Below, in pieces: positions 1 through 10,099 of a stretch of DNA of 64,000 nt. The position numbers and the translations under genes are program-made. The stretch comes from Alphaproteobacteria bacterium. GTDB lineage: Bacteria > Pseudomonadota > Alphaproteobacteria > UBA8366. The stretch covers positions 124,001 through 188,000 of the forward strand of contig JAJFJD010000001.1 of NCBI GenBank assembly GCA_021774335.1, written 5' to 3'. Position 1 is the stretch's first letter; each line of letters begins with the position of its first letter. The notes beneath the pieces are model-generated. The model was not told the origin of the DNA, searched no databases, and saw nothing but the letters and a program-made list of their open reading frames with translations.

Positions 1-409
1 CGCGCAACCGATCGATCACCTCGGGTGCCATTGCGCCGACCCGCCGCGTTTCTAGGTCTATATGGAGCGATAGCAATTCATTGGTCGCCGCCAAAAAGCC
101 CTCTTCCGCATGGTACATGCTATGAAAATAACGGAATTTCTTCGCATCATATTCCAGGAGCTGCGTGGTAAACCGCAGCGGCGCGCCTTCGACCACCTCG
201 CTGATATAGGTGACGTTCATGTCCCCGACGAAAGTCGTGACATTCGCCCTGGCTTTGTGGCCGTGGTCGAGACCGATGTAGTTGAGGAATGCGTCGGTCG
301 CAAAATCGAACGCCAACACGTAATACGCGACATTCATATGGCCGTTGTAATCGATCCACTCAGACCGCACTGTCTCGGTATGGAGGGATAACGGGGCAGG
401 TATTGTCAT
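1..409 (-). CDS. Acyl-CoA thioesterase, hotdog fold (partial, 3' end beyond window)
   Basis: The reverse strand reads an uninterrupted protein from an ATG at 409 to the left edge, about 136 residues. It begins MTIPAPLSLHTETVR and carries the hotdog thioesterase signature WIDYNGHMNVAYY near residues 18-30, where the D-x-N-G-H-M-N stretch includes the usual catalytic Asp. The family hydrolyses acyl-CoA thioesters in the cytoplasm. The spacing and the following LxxIGL segment resemble the thioesterases associated with carnitine and betaine degradation (betainyl-CoA type), but the substrate is inferred. It is divergent from the transporter starting at 477. The C-terminus lies outside the window. 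Confidence 0.75.
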   Translation of the reverse strand, partial: MTIPAPLSLHTETVRSEWIDYNGHMNVAYYVLAFDFATDAFLNYIGLDHGHKARANVTTFVGDMNVTYISEVVEGAPLRFTTQLLEYDAKKFRYFHSMYHAEEGFLAATNELLSLHIDLETRRVGAMAPEVIDRLR

Positions 410-476
410 GGCGGCGACCCTAGCGATTTGGACCGGGTCTTGGCAAGTTTGCAGATTGCAGATGGCATAAAATACC

Positions 477-1421
477 GTGGTGACCGCTGCGCTTCGCCTC
501 TTGGCCCGCTTTGCAATGCCAATTTCCAGCGCCGGCATCCTCGCCGGGCTGATCATGCCGGATCTCGCCGCCATCCTGCGGCCGGTCATGGAGGTTTTCG
601 TCGTCCTCCTGATGACGTTAGCCTACAGCCGTCTCGATTGGTCCGGCATCCGGACAATCAGCGGAAAGCCCCTGCTTACCACAATGATCCTGCTCTGGGT
701 GTTAGCGGCGGTGCCAGGCCTCTCGGCTGTCGCCGGATGGGCGCTCGCGCTGCCATCGGTTCTGCTTACCGCGATCATCCTCAATGCGATCGCACCACCG
801 ATCACCTCATCGGTGCCGTTTTGCCAACTCTTGGGCCTCGATGCTGCGCTCGCCCTACGCGTGACACTGATCGCGACACTTCTGATGCCGATCACGGTGC
901 CAGCATCGATCCTCTTGTTGCTGGGCGTGACAATCGACCTGGATCCGGTTGAATTCGCACTGCGTGCAGCCGTCTTTGTTGGCCTTCCGCTGGCGCTGTC
1001 CTGGCTGATCCGCCGCAGCCCAAGGCTAACCACATGGCTCAGTCGCAGTACCGAGGTCGACGGTATCACGGCGTTTATCCTCATGATCATCGCCATTGCC
1101 ATCATGGACGGCGTAACCGACCGAATCTTGGCGGAACCTGCCGAAGCGCTCACGATCCTCGCGGCCGCGTTCGGCGTCAGCATCCTCTTTCACGGTCTTA
1201 GTGGGCTTGTCTTCTGGCGGCTGGGCGAACGGACCGCCATCAGCATCGCGCTGACAAGCGGCAGCCGAAACCTGGTTCTCATGCTGGTGATTATCGGCGA
1301 CGCGATGGGGCCCGCCTTCGGCCTCTATGTCGCGCTCGGACAAGTGCCGATCTACCTAATGCCGGCCATCATACAGACGATCTGGCGGGGCCGGGTCGGG
1401 CGAACGGTTCCGCGCGCCTAG
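477..1421 (+). CDS. Bile acid:sodium symporter (BASS)-like membrane protein
   Basis: This is a 314-residue polytopic membrane protein with about nine hydrophobic segments. The overall plan resembles the BASS/arsenical-resistance (ACR3-like) transporter superfamily: an unwound-helix-like [10 protein letters not shown] segment near residue 107 and a second conserved crossover region, [13 protein letters not shown], near residue 262, close to the family's G-x-R-N-x-x-L motif. The start chosen is GTG. The protein overlaps the 3' end of metH (stop at 1418) by four bases in convergent orientation. The substrate is unknown. Transport of an organic anion is an inference from the fold. Confidence 0.6.
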   Translation: MVTAALRLLARFAMPISSAGILAGLIMPDLAAILRPVMEVFVVLLMTLAYSRLDWSGIRTISGKPLLTTMILLWVLAAVPGLSAVAGWALALPSVLLTAIILNAIAPPITSSVPFCQLLGLDAALALRVTLIATLLMPITVPASILLLLGVTIDLDPVEFALRAAVFVGLPLALSWLIRRSPRLTTWLSRSTEVDGITAFILMIIAIAIMDGVTDRILAEPAEALTILAAAFGVSILFHGLSGLVFWRLGERTAISIALTSGSRNLVLMLVIIGDAMGPAFGLYVALGQVPIYLMPAIIQTIWRGRVGRTVPRA

Positions 1422-4400
1422 GCGAGGTTTGACGCCAACCACCGTTCAGCATGCTCGACGGAAACACCCTTTCGCGCGGCGTAGTCTTTGAGTTGATCCC
1501 GGCCGATCTTGCCGATGCCGAAATAACGCGAATCCGGATGCCAAAAGTAAAAGCCTGAAACCGACGATGCCGGCATCATCGCGAAGCTGTCGGTCAGCGA
1601 GATCGACGCATTTTTCTCGGCGTCCAGCAGATCGAACAAGAGGCGCTTTTCGGTATGGTCCGGGCAGGCCGGATACCCAGGTGCCGGACGAATCCCTTGA
1701 TAGCGCTCCTTTATGAGTGCCTCGTTGTCCAATGCCTCGTCCGGCACATATCCCCAGAATTCCTTGCGCACGCGTTCGTGCATGCGCTCCGCAAAAGCTT
1801 CGGCGAACCGGTCCGCGATTGCCTTCAACAGAATGTCGTTGTAGTCGTCGTGATTGCTCTGGAAATCCTTCAACCGGTCTTCGATCCGCAACCCGGCCGT
1901 CACAGCAAATCCGCCGATATAGTCGGCAACGCCGCTGTCCTTCGGCGCAACGAAATCGGCAAGAGAGTAATTGAACCGGCCGTCCCGCTTGGCCATCTGC
2001 TGACGCAGGAAATGGAATTCGGTACGAAGGGCCGAACGCTCATCGTCCTCGTAGACTTCCACGTCATCGCCAACGGCATTTGCCGGAAAGAAGCCGATGA
2101 CCGCCCGCGCCTCGAGCCATTTTTCCGATATGACGCGGTCGATCATGGCGCGCGCGTCATCGTACAAGCTCCGCGCGGCCTCGCCGACGACCTCATCCTG
2201 CAAGATCTTCGGGTAATTCCCCGTCAGTTCCCAGGTGCGGAAGAACGGGGTCCAGTCGATGCAGTCGACCAATTCGCCGAAATCGTAATCCACGAAGGAT
2301 TTAACACCAAGAAAGGACGGTTTTGGCGGCTCAACTGACGCCCAGTCGATCTTGCATCGCGCCGACCGCGCCTGGGCCAGCGTGCTTTGTTTTGCGCCCC
2401 GGCGCTGTCCGGCATGGGTCTCGCGAATAGTGTCGTACTCGGACCGGATTCCGGAAACGAAATCGTCTTTAAGCGTATCGCTGACCAGATTGCTCGTCAC
2501 GCCGACCGCGCGCGAGGCGTCGACGACATGGACGGTCGCGCCACTGTAGTTCGGGGCAATCTTAACCGCGGTATGGACCTTCGACGTGGTCGCACCGCCG
2601 ATCAGCAGCGGTTGCGTAAAGCCCTGGCGGGTCATCTCCTTGGCGACCATGGCCATCTCTTCGAGCGACGGGGTGATGAGGCCGCTCAGACCGATCGCAT
2701 CGACGTCTTCGCTCTTCGCCGTCTCTAGGATCGTCGTGTACGGCACCATGACGCCGAGGTCGATGACCTCGAAGTTGTTACATTGCAGCACGACGCCGAC
2801 GATATTCTTGCCGATGTCGTGCACGTCGCCCTTTACGGTGGCGAGAAGGACCTTGCCCTTGGCCCTGCTGCCATCTTCCTTCTCATCCTCGATATACGGA
2901 AGAAGATGGGCAACCGACTGCTTCATGACGCGCGCGCTTTTCACGACTTGCGGCAGGAACATCTGCCCCGAGCCGAACAGGTCACCGACCACGTTCATGC
3001 CGTCCATCAACGGTCCTTCGATAACCTCGATCGGGCGATCGTAGGCCAGCCGCGCTTCTTCGGTGTCTTCGACGATGTATTGGTTCAGCCCTTTCACCAG
3101 GGCATGGGAAAGCCGCTCCTGAACCGTGCCCTCCCGCCAGGACAAGTCTTCCACGGCCGACTTCTTCTGACCTTTGACGGTATCCGCCACCTCCAACATC
3201 CGTTCGGTACCATCAGCGCGGCGGTTGAGGACGACGTCTTCGACGCGCTCGCGCAAATCTTCGGGAATCTCCGAATAGACCGCGAGCTGGCCAGCGTTGA
3301 CGATCCCCATATCCATTCCGGCGCGGGTCGCGTGATACAGAAACACCGCGTGCATCGCCTCGCGCACCGGGTCGTTGCCACGGAACGAAAAGGACATGTT
3401 GCTGACACCGCCGCTGACCATCGCGTGCGGCAGTTCACGTTTGATGGCGCGCGTGGCCTCGATGAAATCGACGGAGTAGTTGTCGTGCTCTTCGATGCCA
3501 GTCGCGACGGCAAAGATATTCGGGTCGAAGATGATGTCCTGCGGCGGAAATCCAACGGTCTCGGTAAGAATCCGATACGATCGTTTGCAAATCTCGACCT
3601 TGCGCTCCTGCGTGTCCGCCTGTCCCTGCTGGTCGAAGGCCATCACGACAACTGCCGCGCCGTAGCGTAGGATTTCCCGCGCCTGTTCGATGAATGGCTC
3701 TTCGCCCTCCTTCAGGCTGATCGAATTGACCACGCCTTTGCCCTGCATGCATTTCAGCCCGATCTGGATCACGTTCCATTTCGATGAATCGATCATGATC
3801 GGCACGCGCGAGATGTCCGGCTCCGACGCAATCAGCTTGAGGAACCGTTCGACCGCCATCTCCGCATCGAGCATGGCGTCGTCCATGTTGATATCGATGA
3901 TCTGCGCGCCGTTCGTGACCTGCTGCTTGGCGACATCCAGCGCCGTCTCGTAGTCATCCTCCATGATGAGCTTTTTGAACCGCGCCGAGCCGGCCACGTT
4001 GGTGCGTTCACCGATATTGACGAATCCGGTGACCGAGTCGATCGTGAGCGGTTCCAGTCCGCTCAACCGGCACCATGGCTCGACGTCTGGGCGTTGCCGC
4101 GGCGGCAGGGGATCGACGGCTTCCGCGATGGCGGCAATATGCTCCGGCTCGGTGCCGCAGCATCCGCCGACAATGTTCAGGAATCCGCTTTCAGCAAACT
4201 CCTTCAGCGCTTCGGCCATGTACTCCGGCGTATCATCATATTCCCCAAACTCATTCGGCAATCCCGCGTTCGGATGAATGCTGACATAGGTATCCGCCAG
4301 AGCGGAGATTTCCTGTATATGGGGCCGAAGATCGGCCGCGCCGAGCGCGCAGTTCAATCCAATCGCCAGCGGTTTCGCATGCGCGACGGAATTCCAGAAA

Positions 4401-5113
4401 GCGGCGGCGGTCTGTCCCGATAGGGTGCGGCCCGATGCGTCGGTGATCGTTCCGGAAATCATCAACGGCAGATCGAGACCATTGTCGTCCAGATAACTGC
4501 GAATCGCGTAGATCGCAGCTTTGCAGTTCAACGTGTCGAACACCGTCTCGATCATGAGGATGTCCGCACCGCCCTCGACCAGACCACGGGTGGCCTCGGT
4601 ATAAGCGTCGACCAACTCGTCGAAACTGACGTTACGGAACCCGGGATCGTTCACATCGGGCGACAGCGACGCGGTGCGGTTGGTCGGACCCAAAACGCCC
4701 GCGACGAAACGCGGCCGGTCGGGCGTCAGCGCGTTCATTTCATCGGCGGCGGCGCGCGCCAACCGCGCGCCCTCGAGATTCAGTTCATGGACCAGCGATT
4801 CCATGCCGTAGTCCGCCTGTGCGATCGACGTGGAATTAAAGGTATTGGTTTCGACGATATCCGCGCCGGCCTTCAGATACGCGAGATGAATGTCGCGGAT
4901 GGCGTCCGGCTGGGTCAGCGTCAGCAGATCGTTGTTGCCTTTGACCGACTGATTCCAGTCCGCGAAGCGTGCACCGCGATAGTCTTCTTCCTCGAATCGG
5001 TGACGCTGGATCATTGTGCCCATGGCGCCGTCGAGAATCAGGATGCGCTGCTGCAGCAACGCATTGAGGAGTTCGGTGACCGTTTGGCCCGATACAGGAG
5101 ATGATCCGTCCAT
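1418..5113 (-). CDS. metH: Cobalamin-dependent methionine synthase
   Basis: MetH moves the methyl group of 5-methyltetrahydrofolate through cob(I)alamin to homocysteine in the cytoplasm. At 1231 residues it is full length. The order is the family's: homocysteine-binding barrel (about 15-335, with the zinc-ligand GGCCGT near residue 318), pterin-binding barrel (about 365-625, with [11 protein letters not shown]), cobalamin cap and binding domains (about 660-900, with the cobalt-ligand GDVHDIGKN), and the AdoMet reactivation domain (about 930-1225, with [12 protein letters not shown]). It starts 12 bases after metF ends, so the two are cotranscribed. The operator at 7036-7055 probably controls the operon. 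Confidence 0.97.
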   Translation of the reverse strand: MDGSSPVSGQTVTELLNALLQQRILILDGAMGTMIQRHRFEEEDYRGARFADWNQSVKGNNDLLTLTQPDAIRDIHLAYLKAGADIVETNTFNSTSIAQADYGMESLVHELNLEGARLARAAADEMNALTPDRPRFVAGVLGPTNRTASLSPDVNDPGFRNVSFDELVDAYTEATRGLVEGGADILMIETVFDTLNCKAAIYAIRSYLDDNGLDLPLMISGTITDASGRTLSGQTAAAFWNSVAHAKPLAIGLNCALGAADLRPHIQEISALADTYVSIHPNAGLPNEFGEYDDTPEYMAEALKEFAESGFLNIVGGCCGTEPEHIAAIAEAVDPLPPRQRPDVEPWCRLSGLEPLTIDSVTGFVNIGERTNVAGSARFKKLIMEDDYETALDVAKQQVTNGAQIIDINMDDAMLDAEMAVERFLKLIASEPDISRVPIMIDSSKWNVIQIGLKCMQGKGVVNSISLKEGEEPFIEQAREILRYGAAVVVMAFDQQGQADTQERKVEICKRSYRILTETVGFPPQDIIFDPNIFAVATGIEEHDNYSVDFIEATRAIKRELPHAMVSGGVSNMSFSFRGNDPVREAMHAVFLYHATRAGMDMGIVNAGQLAVYSEIPEDLRERVEDVVLNRRADGTERMLEVADTVKGQKKSAVEDLSWREGTVQERLSHALVKGLNQYIVEDTEEARLAYDRPIEVIEGPLMDGMNVVGDLFGSGQMFLPQVVKSARVMKQSVAHLLPYIEDEKEDGSRAKGKVLLATVKGDVHDIGKNIVGVVLQCNNFEVIDLGVMVPYTTILETAKSEDVDAIGLSGLITPSLEEMAMVAKEMTRQGFTQPLLIGGATTSKVHTAVKIAPNYSGATVHVVDASRAVGVTSNLVSDTLKDDFVSGIRSEYDTIRETHAGQRRGAKQSTLAQARSARCKIDWASVEPPKPSFLGVKSFVDYDFGELVDCIDWTPFFRTWELTGNYPKILQDEVVGEAARSLYDDARAMIDRVISEKWLEARAVIGFFPANAVGDDVEVYEDDERSALRTEFHFLRQQMAKRDGRFNYSLADFVAPKDSGVADYIGGFAVTAGLRIEDRLKDFQSNHDDYNDILLKAIADRFAEAFAERMHERVRKEFWGYVPDEALDNEALIKERYQGIRPAPGYPACPDHTEKRLLFDLLDAEKNASISLTDSFAMMPASSVSGFYFWHPDSRYFGIGKIGRDQLKDYAARKGVSVEHAERWLASNLA

Positions 5114-5125
5114 AAGGAGTTTCGG

Positions 5126-5992
5126 CTACGCCGCCTCTTCCGCTACAGACCGCACGCCAAGACGCCAACAAATGGCCTTGGTCAATTCCGCGCGGTTGAG
5201 CGTGTAAAAGTGAAAATGCCCGACCCCTTCCCGCTGCAAGCCCTCACATTGTTCGACCGCGACGGTGGCCGCGATGAGCTTTCGGGTTTCGGGGTCGGTG
5301 TCGATGCCGTCGAACATGTCGGCCATTTGGCTTGGCACCTTGGCGCCGCACCGCGCGCTGAATTCCACGACGCGGCTGAAATTCGTGACCGGCAAAATGC
5401 CAGGAATCAGCGGCACGCGGATGCCCGCCGCCGCGACACGGTCCCGGAACCGGAGGAAGTCGTCATTGTCGAAGAAATATTGCGTAATGGCCCGGTTTCC
5501 GCCGTTATCGACCTTGCGTTTGAGGTTGTCGATATCCGCATTGACTGAAATCGAGTCCGGATGACATTCCGGATAAGCCGCTACGGAGATATCGAAATCG
5601 GCGATCTTGCGGAGGCCCTCGACCAATGCGGCGGCGTTTTCGTATCCGTCCGGATGTGGCACATACTGCGATTCACCTTTCGGTGGATCACCGCGGAGCG
5701 CAACGATTTGACGGATGCCGTCAGCCCACCACGACGTCGCAAGCCGATCGATTTCACCCTTTGTCGCACCCACGCAGGTCAGATGCGCCGCCGGCGAAAC
5801 CGATGTTTCCGCATGAATGCGGCGGACGATACGGTCGGTCCGTTCCTGCGTGGTACCGCCGGCGCCATAGGTCACCGAAAAGAAATCCGGCCGCAGCGGG
5901 GTCAATGTCTCGATGACCTTCCACAATCGGGATTCGGACGCCACATCATGCGGCGGAAAGAATTCGAAACTCACTGTCGGCAATTGTGCCAT
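5126..5992 (-). CDS. metF: Methylenetetrahydrofolate reductase
   Basis: MetF is a flavoprotein that reduces 5,10-methylenetetrahydrofolate to 5-methyltetrahydrofolate, the methyl donor for the next gene, metH. The 288-residue protein has the family opening SFEFFPPHD with the catalytic Glu, the YGAGGTTQERT loop near residue 42, HLTCVGAT (about 73-80) and the QYFFDNDDFLRF FAD/substrate region near residue 165. Length is typical for bacterial single-domain MetF. It sits in an operon, four bases after the ArsR-methyltransferase gene and twelve before metH, so the context directly supports methionine synthesis. Confidence 0.96.
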   Translation of the reverse strand: MAQLPTVSFEFFPPHDVASESRLWKVIETLTPLRPDFFSVTYGAGGTTQERTDRIVRRIHAETSVSPAAHLTCVGATKGEIDRLATSWWADGIRQIVALRGDPPKGESQYVPHPDGYENAAALVEGLRKIADFDISVAAYPECHPDSISVNADIDNLKRKVDNGGNRAITQYFFDNDDFLRFRDRVAAAGIRVPLIPGILPVTNFSRVVEFSARCGAKVPSQMADMFDGIDTDPETRKLIAATVAVEQCEGLQREGVGHFHFYTLNRAELTKAICWRLGVRSVAEEAA

Positions 5993-5996
5993 TGGT

Positions 5997-6989
5997 CTAA
6001 ACCCGCACTTCAGTCATGGATTGAACGTTGCCCGAAGCGGCAACCGCAACGTCGTTGCGGACCGCAGGCCAAATACAAACGGTCAGTGGATCACCCGGCA
6101 GCCGAATCGGCCGTTCGGCTTCCAACCCCGCGTGGGCAAACCAAGAGAAAATCGCATCATCGTCGAAGCCAAGCCACCGGTGCGCGTGTTCGTCGCGCAG
6201 ACCTTCTTCCTCATGCGGCGCGAAATCGACGACAACGAGCCGCCCGCCCGGATTGAGGAATCGCCCCGCTTCCTTGATCGCCGCCGACGGATCCTCTGCA
6301 TAGTGCAGGGCCAGATGAAAGGTAACCGCATCGAAACTTTCCTGGTCGAGCGGCAGGTCATTCATATCCCCATACCGCACATGGCAGTTCCGCAAACCCT
6401 GCTGCTCTAGATTCACCCGCGCGACGGACAGCATCTCATGAGATAGATCGACACCGATGCCGCGCTCGATCGATTCGCCGAAAATCTCGAGAATGCGGCC
6501 GGTACCGGTTCCGATATCGAGCAGACCGCGCGTTACGGTCTTCGATAATGTTTTGATTAGCGCCGATTCGACCGACTGATCATCAATGTAGAGATTTCGA
6601 ATCTTGTCCCAATGCGCAGCATTTTCCCGGAAGAAAGCCGCCGCCTGATCGGCGCGCTCCTGCTTGACGAATTGAAGACGTTCAAGATCTCGTGAATGGA
6701 CGCCATCGGAAACGGGCACAAAATCAACCAGATTGCGCGACAATTCCGCCGTTTCGCTGGATTCTGCAAGCCGATAGTAAGCCCAGGCCCCTTCCCGGAA
6801 CCGTTCCAGCAGTCCCGCATCGACAAGCAGTTTGAGATGGCGGGAAACGCGCGGCTGACTTTGGTTGAGGATATTCGTCAGATCGCTGACGGTCAGCTCG
6901 CCATGCGAACACAGCGCCATAATGCGGAGCCGAGTCGGCTCGGCGGCGGCGCGTAAACCTTGCAGCAATCTATCCATGTCTACACTCAC
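5997..6989 (-). CDS. ArsR-family regulator fused to class I SAM methyltransferase domain (SahR-like)
   Basis: This 330-residue protein has an N-terminal ArsR/SmtB winged helix (residues 6-85, with AAAEPTRLRIMALC and the recognition segment QSQPRVSRHLKLL) and a C-terminal SAM-binding methyltransferase-like domain (about 125-310, with LLDIGTGTGRILE). This architecture at the head of metF-metH operons is known in Alphaproteobacteria and belongs to the family that senses S-adenosylhomocysteine (SahR type). The GTG at 6989 is preceded by AAAGG at nine bases. An ATG at 6977 is the alternative. A perfect palindrome lies about 47 bases upstream, which suggests autoregulation. That ligand and site belong to this protein is inference from context. 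Confidence 0.88.
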   Translation of the reverse strand: MSVDMDRLLQGLRAAAEPTRLRIMALCSHGELTVSDLTNILNQSQPRVSRHLKLLVDAGLLERFREGAWAYYRLAESSETAELSRNLVDFVPVSDGVHSRDLERLQFVKQERADQAAAFFRENAAHWDKIRNLYIDDQSVESALIKTLSKTVTRGLLDIGTGTGRILEIFGESIERGIGVDLSHEMLSVARVNLEQQGLRNCHVRYGDMNDLPLDQESFDAVTFHLALHYAEDPSAAIKEAGRFLNPGGRLVVVDFAPHEEEGLRDEHAHRWLGFDDDAIFSWFAHAGLEAERPIRLPGDPLTVCIWPAVRNDVAVAASGNVQSMTEVRV

Positions 6990-7399
6990 GGATCAGGACC
7001 TTTAATCGTTCTCATGATGCGTTAGTGGAATATACATATAAAGATATCTTTATATTGTAAACATAGAATTAACATTTTGGTCTACCACCATCGCGTTAGG
7101 ACGCGAGAAGGCCACGTCGCTAATTCCGAAAATCGGTGATCGGCGAAGCACTTCTGCAACACTAGGCAATAGATATTCATGCCACGTAGTGGGTCGAATA
7201 TGGTTTTTTTAGAATCGCTGTGTTACGACAGAATGGGTTGGGGCCTTTTCGTGTTGGGGAGCGCGGTCTATATCAGCGTTTACGATACGAACCTGTCATT
7301 GAACGGGGAAGGCTCCGCGACGATCTGTTCTCTTCAGATCGTTCCTGTTTAACTTTTCTGGTGCCGATTCATTCGGTTTGCCAGTGGGGTGGGATTTAA
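6990..7399. other. Divergent intergenic region, methionine operon / mlaA
   Basis: These 410 bases separate two divergent transcription units. The half next to the regulator is AT-rich and holds the 20-bp palindrome at 7036-7055. The half before mlaA ends in a purine-rich GGGGTGGGA that serves as ribosome site for the GTG at 7400. No SAM or SAH riboswitch fold was recognised by eye and no convincing small gene was seen. Confidence 0.6.
7036..7055. promoter_or_regulatory. Perfect 20-bp palindrome, probable operator of the ArsR/SahR-like regulator
   Basis: The half-site ATATAAAGAT is followed immediately by its exact reverse complement ATCTTTATAT. The element lies 47 bases upstream of the ArsR-methyltransferase start, in an AT-rich stretch that contrasts with the GC-rich surroundings. 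ArsR regulators bind such imperfect to perfect 12-2-12-like palindromes overlapping their own promoters. An ATAAAGATATCTTTAT-like core fits what is described for SahR regulons, though that match is from memory. Confidence 0.75.
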
Positions 7400-8233
7400 G
7401 TGCAAAGCAACACGATGCGCGGACATATTCGGAAATTCTTTTGTGTCGCAGTGATTTCGGTCGCGCTGGCGGCGTGCGCCGGCACGCCCAAGAGCGCAAC
7501 GGACGAAGTGTATGATCCTTTTGAACCGGTGAACCGCGTATTCTTTGACTTCAATATTTTCCTCGATAAGACGGTCCTGCGCCCCGTGACGCGGTTCTAC
7601 GTCAACGTGGTTCCCGAAGGATTCCGCATTACTTTGCACAGTATTCTTGAAATCCTAAACACGCCGATCGTTGCGACGAATCACCTGTTGCAGGGCAACG
7701 TCGATGGATTCATGCATACCCTGGGACGCGCAACGTTCAACTTAGCCGGTGGCGCCGGGCTAATGGACGTTGCCGGCGACAAAGCCCCGTTTAAGGACGA
7801 AGACTTCGGACAGACAATGGCGGTCTGGGGCGCACCGGGCGGTCCCTATCTTGTCCTGCCGTTTTTCGGTCCGTCCAACGTGCGTGACGCGATCGGCACC
7901 GGCGTCGATTCCGCTGCCGAGCCTGTCGGAATCCTGGTGGGTGAGTTCGGCAGCGACCTTACGTCATACCTATTCAGCGGATCGAAGCTGACCGCTACGG
8001 TGTTGGACAAGCGGTCGCGCATCCTCGGCCAACTCGAAGAGCTCGAGAAGACGTCGCTGGATTTCTACGCGACGATTCGCAGCCTGTATCAACAGAAGCG
8101 GCGCGACGATATCCGCAACGGCGACACTACGGATCCGCTACCAATTCCGGAAATCACCTTCGAGCGTGACGACTCGACGCCACAGCGGACGCCGGCACCA
8201 ACACCGACCAAGGCAAGTTTCACGCCTAAGTAA
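7400..8233 (+). CDS. mlaA: MlaA/VacJ family lipoprotein
   Basis: MlaA is an outer-membrane lipoprotein that removes misplaced phospholipids from the outer leaflet and passes them to the Mla retrograde pathway. The 277-residue protein has a signal peptide ending in a lipobox (VALAAC, Cys26), then the MlaA signature YDPFEPVNRVFFDFN, and later GHT-like LGRATFNLAGGAGLMDVA and the TMAVWGAPGGPYLVLPFFGPSNVRDA region (split here as AVWGAPGGPYLVLP and FFGPSNVRDA). The start is GTG with GGGGTGGGA six bases upstream. An ATG at 7415 would shorten it by five residues. No mlaBCDEF genes are adjacent. The C-terminal 40 residues are Pro/Thr-rich and probably disordered. Confidence 0.93.
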   Translation: MQSNTMRGHIRKFFCVAVISVALAACAGTPKSATDEVYDPFEPVNRVFFDFNIFLDKTVLRPVTRFYVNVVPEGFRITLHSILEILNTPIVATNHLLQGNVDGFMHTLGRATFNLAGGAGLMDVAGDKAPFKDEDFGQTMAVWGAPGGPYLVLPFFGPSNVRDAIGTGVDSAAEPVGILVGEFGSDLTSYLFSGSKLTATVLDKRSRILGQLEELEKTSLDFYATIRSLYQQKRRDDIRNGDTTDPLPIPEITFERDDSTPQRTPAPTPTKASFTPK

Positions 8234-8250
8234 CGTCACGGTCCAGATTC

Positions 8251-8291
8251 AACGCAAGAACGCCCGCTCTTCGAGCGGGCGTTCTTGCGTT
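8251..8291. terminator. Long perfect hairpin between convergent mlaA and ettA
   Basis: A 19-bp perfect stem (arms 8251-8269 and 8273-8291, beginning AACGCAAGAACG) closes a three-base loop TTC. It lies 18 bases past the mlaA stop and about 40 bases past the ettA stop, where a bidirectional terminator is expected. There is no long T-run, so termination may be by structure or may need Rho. Confidence 0.75.
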
Positions 8292-8330
8292 GATCCATGA
8301 TCGTGAATTCGGTGACCTCAGGTCAGCGGT

Positions 8331-10010
8331 TTAGCGGGTCAGCGGCCTGTATTTGATGCGGTGCGGCTGGTCGGCTTCCGCGCCGAGGCGACGGCGGCGA
8401 TCCGCTTCGTAATCCTCGTAGTTTCCTTCGAACCAGACCACACTGCTGTCCCCTTCGAAGGCAAGCATATGCGTCGCAATCCGATCCAGGAACCAGCGGT
8501 CATGGCTTGTGACAAGGATGCATCCGGCGAAGTCGAGCAAAGCTTCCTCAAGCGCACGCAACGTTTCGACATCGAGATCGTTGGTCGGCTCGTCGAGCAT
8601 CAGCACGTTAGCGCCAGAGCGCAGCAACTTGGCCAAATGAACGCGGTTCCGCTCACCACCGGAGAGCTGGCCGACCTTTTTCTGCTGGTCCCGGCCGCGA
8701 AAATTGAAGGCGCCGACATAGGCACGGCTTTGCATCTTGTGCTTACCGAGATCGATCTCCGCTTCGCCTTGGCTGATTTCCTCCCAAACGGATTTGTCCG
8801 CGGCGAGGGAATCGCGCGACTGATCGACAAAGCCGAGCTGCACCGTATCGCCGACGCGCAAGGTACCGTCATCCACCGCCTCGTCTCCGGAGATCATCCG
8901 CATCAGCGTGGTCTTACCTGCGCCATTCGGCCCGATGATGCCGACGATACCGCCCGGCGGCAGTTTGAAGGTCAGGTCGTCGATCAGCAGGGTGTTGCCG
9001 AACGCCTTTCTGGCATGATCGGCTTCGATCACCAGATCGCCCAAGCGTTGCCCCGGTGGAATGATGATCTGTGCGGTATCCGGCGCGCGATTTTCGCTTT
9101 CCGCCAGGAGTTTTTCATACGCCGTGATGCGCGCCTGCGACTTGGCTTGCCGTGCGCGGGCGCTCGCCCCGATCCACTCGCGTTCCCGCGCGATGGTGCG
9201 GACGCGGGCAACGTTCTCGCGCTGCTCCTGCGCCAGGCGCTTTTCCTTCTGTTCGAGCCAGGACGAATAGTTCCCTTCGTAGGGAATGCCTTGGCCACGA
9301 TCCAATTCGAGAATCCATCCCGTCACATTGTCGAGGAAGTAGCGGTCATGGGTGATCATGACCACGGTGCCTTCGTATTCCTGCAAATGCCGTTCGAGCC
9401 ATGCGACGGATTCCGCATCCAGATGGTTCGTCGGTTCGTCCAGCAGCAACAGATCGGGCTTGCTCAACAGCAGCCGGCACAGCGCGACCCGGCGCCGTTC
9501 ACCACCGGAAAGGCTCTCCACCGCGCTATCGCCGGGCGGACAGCGCAGCGCATCCATCGCAATCTCGACGGTGCGGCTGAGGTCCCAGGCATCCGCGGCA
9601 TCGATCTTTTCCTGCAGCGCCGCCTGTTCTTCGATCAAGGCGGTCATCTCGTCCGGGTCGGTCACTTCGCCCAGTTTCATGCTGACCGCTTCGAATTCAT
9701 CGACGAGCGCCTTCTGCTCCCCGAGGCCTTCCAGGACGTTCTCTTCAACGGTCTTGTCCGGATCGAGCTGCGGTTCCTGCTCGAGCATGCCGACCGTGGC
9801 ACCATCGGCGGCCCAAGCCTCGCCGTTGAACTCGGTATCGCGGCCGGCCATGATTCGCAGCAAGGTCGACTTGCCGGCGCCGTTATAGCCGATCACCCCG
9901 ATCTTCACGCCGGGAAGGAACGACAAAGTCACGTTTTTCAGCACTTCGCGGCTGCCGGGATACACCTTTGTCATGTCCCGCATCACATACACGTACTGAT
10001 AGGAAGCCAT
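8331..10010 (-). CDS. ettA: Energy-dependent translational throttle ABC-F ATPase
   Basis: EttA is a soluble ABC-F protein that binds the ribosomal E site and gates entry into elongation according to ATP/ADP ratio. There are two ABC cassettes with Walker A GYNGAGKST and GPNGAGKTT, signatures LSGGERRRVAL and LSGGERNRVHL, and Walker B LLLDEPTNHLD and LMLDEPTNDLD, joined by the ABC-F linker. The start MASYQYVYVMRDMTKVYPG at 10010 is chosen because GGAGGAG precedes it by ten bases and the length (559 residues) then equals that of known EttA. A longer frame starting at 10049 has no such support. Confidence 0.95.
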   Translation of the reverse strand: MASYQYVYVMRDMTKVYPGSREVLKNVTLSFLPGVKIGVIGYNGAGKSTLLRIMAGRDTEFNGEAWAADGATVGMLEQEPQLDPDKTVEENVLEGLGEQKALVDEFEAVSMKLGEVTDPDEMTALIEEQAALQEKIDAADAWDLSRTVEIAMDALRCPPGDSAVESLSGGERRRVALCRLLLSKPDLLLLDEPTNHLDAESVAWLERHLQEYEGTVVMITHDRYFLDNVTGWILELDRGQGIPYEGNYSSWLEQKEKRLAQEQRENVARVRTIAREREWIGASARARQAKSQARITAYEKLLAESENRAPDTAQIIIPPGQRLGDLVIEADHARKAFGNTLLIDDLTFKLPPGGIVGIIGPNGAGKTTLMRMISGDEAVDDGTLRVGDTVQLGFVDQSRDSLAADKSVWEEISQGEAEIDLGKHKMQSRAYVGAFNFRGRDQQKKVGQLSGGERNRVHLAKLLRSGANVLMLDEPTNDLDVETLRALEEALLDFAGCILVTSHDRWFLDRIATHMLAFEGDSSVVWFEGNYEDYEADRRRRLGAEADQPHRIKYRPLTR

Positions 10011-10099
10011 CGTCCTGCTACTCCTCCACCCTGTCTGGAAAGCCGCCACGCCGCGCGGGCCGGCAAGCGACGTCTACATAGACCGAGCGGCGCGGACAA

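Noticed and set aside
6990-7399. SAM/SAH riboswitch before the methionine operon
   Set aside because: No SAM-II, SAM-V or SAH core was recognised. The palindromic operator and the ArsR-type regulator explain control.
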